In this document: in pieces, positions 58,316 to 64,000 of the stretch
Numbering within the stretch: the stretch's first letter is position 1
Layout of the letters: every line of letters starts with the position of its first letter
Origin: Arthrobacter sp. MSA 4-2
GTDB lineage: Bacteria; Actinomycetota; Actinomycetes; Actinomycetales; Micrococcaceae
NCBI RefSeq assembly: GCF_016405885.1
Contig: NZ_JAEKGC010000004.1
Span: 186,001-250,000, forward strand
Direction of reading: 5' to 3'
Length of the DNA: 64,000 bases
Notes under the pieces: model-generated
What the model was told of the DNA's origin: nothing
What the model saw: the letters and a program-made list of their open reading frames with translations, nothing else
Database searches by the model: none
Program-made: the position numbers and the translations under genes

Positions 58316-59587
58316 ATGAGTGTCCTGCGCGAGCTGCGCATGCAGCAGCCATCCGCCGCGGCGCGCTGGAGCTGGGACGCCTCGCTCGCTGCGCGGCTGG
58401 TCCTCGCCGTCACCGTCATCTCCACCCTGCTGATCGGGGCCAACCTCGCCACCCCGCTCTATCCGCTGATCTCCGCGAACCTGGGCCTTACTTCGTTCGA
58501 CATCACGATGGCGTTCTCCGCCTACGTCCTCACGCTCGTGGCGGGGCTGCTGCTGGTCGGCCACTGGTCAGACCACATCGGCCGGCGGGCGGCCCTCGTC
58601 CTCGCGGTCCTGGTCGGGCTGCTCGGAGCCGCGGTCTTCGCCGGGGCGTCCTCGCTCGGCGGGCTGATCCTGGGACGGTCACTGCAGGGAGCCGCGGTGG
58701 CCCTTGCCACCGGTGCCAGCTCGGCCGCGCTGCGCGACCTGCTGCCGCACCGCCCCGACTGGGCCTCGCGCTTCACGCTGCTGGCCTCCGCCGGGGGTGT
58801 GGCCGCCGGTCCGGTGATCGGCGGGGTGCTGTCGCTGCTGCCGGATCCCACCCGGACACCGTTCCTCGTCTACACGGCGGTGCTCACGGCGCTGCTGCTG
58901 CCGCTCCTGCTCCTCCGCGCCCGCCCGGCGATCCAGCCCGCCGCCGCCGCACGCCCCCTTACCGCCCTGCGTCCGCGCCGCCCCACCGTTTCGCGTGCCG
59001 CCCGCAACTCCTTCTGGATGGCCGCCGCCGTCGGATTCTTCAGCTTCAGCATCTTCGGATTCACCCTCAGCCTTGCGCCCACGTGGATCGCCTCGCTGGC
59101 CGGGACCGACGCCCGCCCCGTCATCGGCGTCCTGGCCGCGCTGGTCCTCGGCGCTTCGGCGGTGAGCCAGCTGCTCTTCCTCCGCGGCCGCTTCGTGGTG
59201 CCCGCCGGCCTCACCGCCATGGCCGCAGGCGTGGGCCTCCTCCCCGTGGCCGGTGCGCAGGGAAGCCTGCCCCTGCTGATCGGCTGCTGCGTCGCCGCCG
59301 GCCTGGGCCAGGGCATGGCCTTCCGTGTTGTCTTCAACCGGGTCTCGCTGCAGGTGGAGGCGGCACTCCACGCCCAGATCATCAGCACCCTCTATGTCAT
59401 CACCTACCTCGGCAGCGCCGTGCCCGTCCTGGGCCTCGGTGCCGCCGCCGCCTTCTGGGGCATCGACCCCGCCGTCGCGGGTTATGCGGCGGTGGTCGGC
59501 GGCGCCTGCACCATCCTGGCCGCGGTGGCCCTCGTGGGCGCCCTGCGCCAGCCCGCCGGGCCCGGCCCGGTGCAGCCCGCCGGCTGA
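58316..59587 (+). CDS. MFS transporter
   Basis: The 423-residue protein has about 12 membrane spans and the loop 2-3 motif GHWSDHIGRRAALVLAVL. The middle loop is short. With a divergent Lrp regulator next to it, export of an amino acid or related compound is a fair guess, but the substrate is not shown. The ATG at 58316 has GGGAAG upstream. The gene ends at a short CCGGCTGA duplication that includes its stop. Confidence 0.88.
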   Translation: MSVLRELRMQQPSAAARWSWDASLAARLVLAVTVISTLLIGANLATPLYPLISANLGLTSFDITMAFSAYVLTLVAGLLLVGHWSDHIGRRAALVLAVLVGLLGAAVFAGASSLGGLILGRSLQGAAVALATGASSAALRDLLPHRPDWASRFTLLASAGGVAAGPVIGGVLSLLPDPTRTPFLVYTAVLTALLLPLLLLRARPAIQPAAAARPLTALRPRRPTVSRAARNSFWMAAAVGFFSFSIFGFTLSLAPTWIASLAGTDARPVIGVLAALVLGASAVSQLLFLRGRFVVPAGLTAMAAGVGLLPVAGAQGSLPLLIGCCVAAGLGQGMAFRVVFNRVSLQVEAALHAQIISTLYVITYLGSAVPVLGLGAAAAFWGIDPAVAGYAAVVGGACTILAAVALVGALRQPAGPGPVQPAG

Positions 59588-59605
59588 TCCGACCGGCTGA
59601 CCCCC
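59580..59605. repeat. 13-bp imperfect duplication at the MFS stop
   Basis: CCGGCTGA, including the TGA stop, is repeated 13 bases later. Weak by itself; listed because the same arrangement recurs at other genes. Confidence 0.35.
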
Positions 59606-59681
59606 GCCGGATGACACCGCACGGCAGGCACCCTGCCCGCGCGGGCTGTCAGTCCAACCCCGCCGCCCGTGGTGGCGCCGT

Positions 59682-59710
59682 GCCGGGGACACCCCGGCCG
59701 GTTTGTTTTG
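59682..59710 (+). terminator. Intrinsic terminator after the MFS gene
   Basis: GCCGGGG-ACA-CCCCGGC (59682-59698) is a perfect 7-base stem with a 3-base loop, followed by a T-rich run (GGTTTGTTTTG). A smaller hairpin GGCAGG-CAC-CCTGCC lies upstream (59623-59637). Confidence 0.7.
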
Positions 59711-59716
59711 TAGGCT
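59711..59716 (+). promoter_or_regulatory. -10 box TAGGCT of the sugar kinase gene
   Basis: Ends seven bases before the ATG, predicting a leaderless mRNA. Confidence 0.4.
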
Positions 59717-59723
59717 GGTCGGT

Positions 59724-60665
59724 ATGCAGCCTCACGAGCCGGACGCCGGCGCCCCCGAGGAATTTGTCGGACTCGATATCGGCGGCTCGAAGACCCACGG
59801 AATCCTCTGGCGGGGCTCCGTGGTGGCAGCCGAGGCGAAGGCCGGCAGCGCGAACGTGCAGAACGTCAGCGCCGCCGAGGCCTCCGACAACCTCGCCCAG
59901 CTCTTCGCCCAGCTCGGCGGGCGGCGCATCGGCACAGTCATCGCCGGTTCCGGAGGCATCGACACGGAGGACGACGCCGCCCGGCTGCGCGGACTTATCG
60001 CGCCCTTCGCGCCGGGCGCGGATATCGACGTCGTCCACGACACTCGCCTGATCCTGGCCGCGGGCGGGGCGGCCACCGGCATCGCCGTGATCGCGGGCAC
60101 CGGATCGGCGGCGTGGGGGATCACGGCCGACGGGCGCGAGGCGCGCTCCGGGGGCTGGGGCTACCTGCTCGGCGATGAGGGAAGCGGCTACTGGCTGACC
60201 CGCGAGGCCATCCGCCGCACGCTGCACCGCTTCAACCTCGCCCAGGAGGCGGGCGAGCTCGGCCGGCGCATCCTCGAGGTGAACTCGGTGACCTCCCCGA
60301 CCGAACTCATTGGCCTGTTCCACTCCGACCTGGGCCGCCGGCACTGGGCCTCCCAGTCGCCGGTGGTCTTCGCCGCGGCTGCCGCCGGTGACGAAGAGGC
60401 CCGTTCCCTCATTGAGACGGCCGGCGCCGACCTGGCCGGGCTGGTAGCGGACATCGTGTCGGTGATCGGCGTGCCCGGCCCCGTGGTCATCGGGGGCGGC
60501 CTCGCCGTCCACCAGCCGACACTCCAGCAGGCCATCCGGCGCCCGCTCGCGGCGGCCGGCGTCACCGACGTGGTGTTCCTGACCCAGGACCCGGTGCTCG
60601 GGGCCGACTTCATCCGCTGGACCCGCAGCGGCAGGTCCGCGGCGGGTGAAGCGGCCCCGCTCTAG
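59724..60665 (+). CDS. N-acetylglucosamine kinase-like / BadF-BadG ATPase family protein
   Basis: The 313-residue protein belongs to the ASKHA kinase fold: phosphate 1 motif VGLDIGGSKTHGILW, phosphate 2 motif VIAGTGSAAWGITADGREARSGGWGYLLGDEGSGYWL, adenosine motif GPVVIGGGLAVHQP. The GWGYLLGDEGSG stretch is typical of GlcNAc kinases, which make GlcNAc-6-phosphate during cell-wall sugar reuse. The exact substrate is inferred. Confidence 0.82.
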   Translation: MQPHEPDAGAPEEFVGLDIGGSKTHGILWRGSVVAAEAKAGSANVQNVSAAEASDNLAQLFAQLGGRRIGTVIAGSGGIDTEDDAARLRGLIAPFAPGADIDVVHDTRLILAAGGAATGIAVIAGTGSAAWGITADGREARSGGWGYLLGDEGSGYWLTREAIRRTLHRFNLAQEAGELGRRILEVNSVTSPTELIGLFHSDLGRRHWASQSPVVFAAAAAGDEEARSLIETAGADLAGLVADIVSVIGVPGPVVIGGGLAVHQPTLQQAIRRPLAAAGVTDVVFLTQDPVLGADFIRWTRSGRSAAGEAAPL

Positions 60666-60668
60666 ACT
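60663..60668 (+). promoter_or_regulatory. -10 box TAGACT of the NUDIX gene
   Basis: Overlaps the kinase stop codon and ends six bases before the NUDIX ATG, predicting a leaderless internal transcript. Confidence 0.45.
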
Positions 60669-60674
60669 TCTCCG

Positions 60675-61142
60675 ATGAGCGAAGTCGGAACCGGACCGCC
60701 GGCCTGGGATGTCCGCGTCGGAGCCTACGGCGTGATCGTCGACGGCAGCCGGATCCTGCTGGCCCATTGGAACGAAAAGGGCGCCTCGGGCTGGACCCTC
60801 CCAGGAGGCGGCCTGGAGTTCGGCGAGGACGCCCCTGCGGCCGCCGTCCGGGAGATCCGGGAGGAGACCGGGTACGACGCCGAACTGGGGAACCTGCTCG
60901 GGGTCGACAGCTTCTTCGTTCCGCCCGAGCGCCGCCTCAGCGGCACCCCCCGCCCGCTGCACGCCCTGCGCATCATCTACGCGGCCCGCGTGGTCTCCGG
61001 AGCGCTCACCCACGAGGCCGGGGGTTCGACGGACGAGGCGGCGTGGGTGGAACTGGGCGAGGTGGCCGCCCTGCGCCGGGTGGAGCTTGTCGACGTCGGG
61101 CTCCGGCTCTATTCCCAGCAGACCGGCCGCGGATTAGCATAG
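60675..61142 (+). CDS. NUDIX hydrolase
   Basis: The 155-residue protein has a full NUDIX box (GGGLEFGEDAPAAAVREIREETGYDAELG) that binds Mg2+ and cleaves nucleoside diphosphates linked to another group. The substrate is unknown. It starts ten bases after the kinase gene. Confidence 0.9.
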   Translation: MSEVGTGPPAWDVRVGAYGVIVDGSRILLAHWNEKGASGWTLPGGGLEFGEDAPAAAVREIREETGYDAELGNLLGVDSFFVPPERRLSGTPRPLHALRIIYAARVVSGALTHEAGGSTDEAAWVELGEVAALRRVELVDVGLRLYSQQTGRGLA

Positions 61143-61197
61143 GCACCGGCGGCGCAGGGCCCCAACTGGCCGCCCGCCTGAGGGGAGGCCCGGACCG

Positions 61198-62271
61198 TTG
61201 GCCACGCTTGAGGACTACGGGTACACCGACGGGGTGCGCCGCCGTTTCGAATCCCACTTCCACGCGCCCTTTCCCGCCCCGCGTCCGGCTGTGGACCCCG
61301 GGCCTGAGCCCGAGCCCGTGCCGGAGACGGAGCAGCAGGGGTTGCGGCCCGCCCGCGTGGTGCGCGTTGATCGCCGGCAGCTGCTCGTGGCGGAGGCCGG
61401 CGGGCTCGTCAGCGTTCCGGCCGCCGGGTCCGCCGCCATCGGTGACTGGGTGTCGCTGAGCGGGAGACCCGACCGGGTGGAAGGGGTGCTTCCCCGCACC
61501 GGGGTCCTGCAGCGCAAGAAGGCCCACGATCCCCTCTCACAGGCCCAGATCGTCGCGGCCAATGTGGAGGTGGCGCTGATCGCGGTGCCCATCGACCGGC
61601 CCCTCTCAACGAACCGGCTGGAGCGCACCCTCGTGGCCGCCAGGGATTCGGGGGCGCGGCCCCTGGTGGTCCTGACCAAGGCGGACCTCACCGGCGTGCA
61701 CGACGCCGTAGTGGGCGCCACCGTGCAGCAGGCGGGAACCGCCGAGGTGATCACCACCTCCGCCCTGACCGGGGACGGCTGCGGGACCCTCGCCGCCAGC
61801 CTCCGGCCCGGGGAGACCTGCGTGCTGGTCGGCCCGTCGGGCGCCGGGAAATCCTCACTGGTCAACGCCCTGGTGGGCGAGCAGGTGCAGGATGCGGGCC
61901 GGGTGCGGGCCGGTGACGGAAAGGGCAGGCACACCACCACGGCACGCACCCTGATCCCCCTAGGGGACGGTGTGGTGCTGATCGACACGCCCGGACTCCG
62001 CGGATTCGCCCTCTGGGACGCCGACGAGGGGCTCGACGCCGAATTCGGCGACATCACCGGCCTCGCTTCCGGCTGCCGGTTTCGGGACTGCGCCCACGAC
62101 GGCGAACCAGGGTGTGCCGTCGCCGCGGCCCTCGCGGACGGATCGCTCGAACCACGCCGGTTCGCCAGCTACCAGCGGATGGCCGCCGAACTCGCCGCCC
62201 TGCACCGCCGCCAGGACGCGGCGCGCCGCAGTCGTGCCGGGCACGGCCGGACCGCCGGACGCCCCCGGTAG
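61198..62271 (+). CDS. rsgA: Ribosome small subunit-dependent GTPase A
   Basis: RsgA checks late assembly of the 30S subunit. The 357-residue protein has an N-terminal OB fold (ARVVRVDRRQLLVAEAGGLVSV), a circularly permuted GTPase with VLTKADL (G4) before GPSGAGKSSLVNAL (G1) and IDTPGLRGF (G3), and a C-terminal zinc knuckle (GCRFRDCAHDGEPGC). TTG start with GGGGAGG upstream. Confidence 0.95.
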   Translation: MATLEDYGYTDGVRRRFESHFHAPFPAPRPAVDPGPEPEPVPETEQQGLRPARVVRVDRRQLLVAEAGGLVSVPAAGSAAIGDWVSLSGRPDRVEGVLPRTGVLQRKKAHDPLSQAQIVAANVEVALIAVPIDRPLSTNRLERTLVAARDSGARPLVVLTKADLTGVHDAVVGATVQQAGTAEVITTSALTGDGCGTLAASLRPGETCVLVGPSGAGKSSLVNALVGEQVQDAGRVRAGDGKGRHTTTARTLIPLGDGVVLIDTPGLRGFALWDADEGLDAEFGDITGLASGCRFRDCAHDGEPGCAVAAALADGSLEPRRFASYQRMAAELAALHRRQDAARRSRAGHGRTAGRPR

Positions 62272-62360
62272 GCGACCAGCCCGCCCGCCCCGCCGCCTGT
62301 GCTCCCGCCGGTGCCCCCGAGTCAGCTACCCCGCGTCATGTAGCTGTGATGGCCTTCACA

Positions 62361-62433
62361 TTCGACGAGATTGGGCAATACGGAACCTTGATTGCCGCGA
62401 ACCCCTCGCTAGACTTCTAATTCGACCCGATTG
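62361..62433 (+). promoter_or_regulatory. Promoter region of the osmoprotectant ABC operon
   Basis: A likely promoter is TTGATT (62388-62393), 16 bases, TAGACT (62410-62415). GGCAAT (62374-62379) and ATTGCC (62391-62396) form a dyad over the -35 box. TTCGACGAGATTG (62361-62373) and TTCGACCCGATTG (62421-62433) flank the promoter as direct repeats. These are candidate regulator sites. Confidence 0.55.
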
Positions 62434-62501
62434 ACAAGACCCAGTCCGGTGGTGACGGGCCGGTCAGCCGGCAGGCTCCTGCCACGAAAGGCAAGGCTCC
62501 A

Positions 62502-63671
62502 ATGACAACCGAGACTTCATCGCGCAGCGCAGGGGGCGCGGCCCTCAGGCCGATGATCGAACTGCGCGGGGTGACGAAGACGTACCCCGGCGGCCAGACA
62601 GCGGTGAACAACCTCAGCCTGGACATTGACCGCGGAGCCATCACCGTCCTCGTTGGCCCTTCCGGCTGCGGCAAGACCACCACCATGCGCATGATCAACC
62701 GCATGGTGGAGCCGACCTCCGGGGCCGTGCTGGTCGACGGGGAGGACATCGCGGACCGCAAGGCCTCCGACCTGAGGCGCTCGATGGGGTACGTCATGCA
62801 GTCCTCCGGTCTGCTGCCGCACCGCACCGTCCTGGATAACATCGCGACCGTGCCCCGCCTCAACGGTGTGCCGCGGAAAGACGCGAGGGCCCGCGCGACC
62901 GAACTGCTCGAAGTCGTCGGGCTCGCCCCGGACCTCGGCCGGCGCTACCCGGCTCAGCTGTCAGGCGGCCAGCAGCAACGCGTCGGGGTCGCCCGGGCGC
63001 TCGCCGCCGACCCGCCGATCCTGCTGATGGACGAACCGTTCAGCGCCGTGGACCCCGTGGTGCGCCAAGAACTCCAGGAGGAACTCCTGCGCCTGCAGCG
63101 CGACCTGGCCAAGACCATCGTCTTCGTCACCCACGACATCGACGAGGCGACGATCCTCGGCGACAAAGTCGCCGTCCTGAACATCGGCGGAGTGCTCGCC
63201 CAGTACGCCACCCCCGAGGAAATCCTGCGCGCGCCGGTCAGCGACTTTGTGGCGGGCTTCGTTGGGCGCGACCGCGGGTTCCGCCACCTGTCCTTCCAGG
63301 AGGGCGAGGGCGTGCGCATCCACCCCATCCAGACCATCGAGGTCGACCAGCTCGGCGATCCGGACGCGGCCGTCACCTCCCCGTGGACCCTCGCCGTCGA
63401 CGCCGGCGGCCGCCCCCAGGGGTGGGTGCCGCAGAACCGGCGCTCCGCCATCCGGGACACGGCGGACCTCGTTCCCGGCGGGTCCCTGTACCGGCGCGGG
63501 GACACCCTGCGGCGGGCGCTGGACGCGGCACTGTCGGCGCCCTCCGGCCTCGGCGTGGCCGTCGACGACGAAGGGCGCGTCGTGGGAGCGGTCCGGGCCG
63601 GCGAAATCCTCGAACTCATCGAGGACGCACGGGTGAACCGCGGCCGTGCCAACTACAACACGGCGGTGTAG
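62502..63671 (+). CDS. opuCA: Osmoprotectant ABC transporter ATP-binding protein (OpuCA/ProV type)
   Basis: The 389-residue ATPase powers import of glycine betaine, choline or related solutes. It has Walker A GPSGCGKTT, signature LSGGQQQR, Walker B ILLMDEPFSAVDP and switch His in VTHDIDEA, followed by a C-terminal part with CBS-like features (LGVAVDDEGRVVGAVRAGEILELIEDA) typical of OpuCA, which can sense ionic strength. The permease gene follows after three bases. Confidence 0.93.
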   Translation: MTTETSSRSAGGAALRPMIELRGVTKTYPGGQTAVNNLSLDIDRGAITVLVGPSGCGKTTTMRMINRMVEPTSGAVLVDGEDIADRKASDLRRSMGYVMQSSGLLPHRTVLDNIATVPRLNGVPRKDARARATELLEVVGLAPDLGRRYPAQLSGGQQQRVGVARALAADPPILLMDEPFSAVDPVVRQELQEELLRLQRDLAKTIVFVTHDIDEATILGDKVAVLNIGGVLAQYATPEEILRAPVSDFVAGFVGRDRGFRHLSFQEGEGVRIHPIQTIEVDQLGDPDAAVTSPWTLAVDAGGRPQGWVPQNRRSAIRDTADLVPGGSLYRRGDTLRRALDAALSAPSGLGVAVDDEGRVVGAVRAGEILELIEDARVNRGRANYNTAV

Positions 63672-63674
63672 GGG

Positions 63675-64000
63675 ATGGACTGGTTCCTCGCGAACATTGA
63701 CTTCATCGCCGGCCTCACCGGCCAGCACCTGATCCAGTCCGTGGTGCCGCTGGTCCTCGCAGTGGTTTTTGCGGTGCCGTTGGCCCAGCTGGCCCGGTTG
63801 AACCGCACCGTCGGCGGGGTGATCCTGACGCTGTCCTCGATCCTCTACACCATCCCGTCCCTCGCGATGTTCGTCTTCCTGCCGCTGATCCTGGGCACGA
63901 GCATCATCAGCCCGGTCAACGTCATCGTCGCGCTGACCATTTACGCGGTGGCCCTGCTGGTGCGTTCCACCCTCGATGCCCTGGAATCCATCGACGACGG
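63675..64000 (+). CDS. opuCB: Osmoprotectant ABC transporter permease (3' end missing)
   Basis: About 109 residues are visible (MDWFLANIDFIAGLTGQHLIQS), with hydrophobic spans and LTLSSILYTIPSLAMFVFLPLILGTSIISPVNVIVALTIYA, which fits OpuCB/ProW permeases. The frame runs off the window. GGGG lies directly before the ATG, in the three bases after the opuCA stop. Confidence 0.9.
   Translation, partial: MDWFLANIDFIAGLTGQHLIQSVVPLVLAVVFAVPLAQLARLNRTVGGVILTLSSILYTIPSLAMFVFLPLILGTSIISPVNVIVALTIYAVALLVRSTLDALESIDD

Noticed and set aside
62349..62420. 23-codon open frame (MAFTFDEIGQYGTLIAANPSLDF) before opuCA
   Set aside because: It lies upstream of the predicted transcription start and has no ribosome-binding site, so it is probably a chance frame over the promoter.

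Overview
The window comes from the chromosome of a very GC-rich actinobacterium. Gene content (GuaB3, SURF1-DUF3817-guaA, SepX/GlpR, a Ruc-like FmdB protein, DUF4011-type ATPase) and a FliA/CsrA/FliW flagellar system fit a motile member of the Micrococcales, most likely Micrococcaceae (Arthrobacter-like). That placement is inference. No phage, insertion sequence, CRISPR array, tRNA or rRNA was seen.

Layout. 1-12,009: housekeeping and transport genes (partial ABC exporter, VanW-family protein, RNase J, GuaB3, GlpD, a lone PTS EIIA, and a two-gene heterodimeric ABC exporter). 12,308-41,289: a nearly complete flagellar locus. The sigma-28 gene fliA faces a long minus-strand block read from right to left. 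Its parts are the filament genes fliC, fliD, fliS and a FliT-like gene; the basal-body/hook operon flgB-flgC-fliE-fliF-fliG-fliH-fliI-fliJ-NlpC/P60-fliK-flgD-flgE; and the motor/export run flbD-motA-motB, fliM-fliN-fliO-fliP-fliQ-fliR-flhB-flhA, a FlhF-like gene and csrA. flgN-flgK-flgL-fliW run the other way from the fliC promoter region. 41,338-52,075: VOC protein, tandem fluoride channels, TerC under a Mn2+ riboswitch, SURF1, DUF3817, guaA and a large degenerate helicase-like protein. 52,190-64,000: SAF/CpaB-like protein, CIRCE-controlled FmdB/Ruc-like chaperone, 5-FTHF cyclo-ligase, galU, rimJ-like gene, SepX/GlpR, AlaX-like editing protein, Lrp regulator with divergent MFS exporter, sugar kinase, NUDIX, RsgA and the start of an OpuC-type osmoprotectant ABC operon.

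How the flagellar genes work together. Five flagellar transcription units share a box of the form TTAC-N15-GCCGAT, which matches the sigma-28 consensus, so the linked FliA probably drives the whole locus. The fliC leader carries a hairpin with AGGA in its loop plus a second GGA site over the Shine-Dalgarno sequence. With csrA and fliW both present, this is the set needed for FliW-CsrA partner-switch control of flagellin translation. No fliL, flgF/flgG, flgM, flhG or chemotaxis gene was found in the window.

The most unusual items are: the sigma-28 box set, including one directly abutting a leaderless fliM; a 1299-residue SF1-helicase-like protein with several catalytic motifs altered; a FlhF-like protein without a P-loop; loss of glp/moeA from the galU-rimJ-glpR locus; a CIRCE element before the Ruc-like gene; REP-like paired palindromes; and short tandem duplications that repeatedly sit on or next to stop codons.
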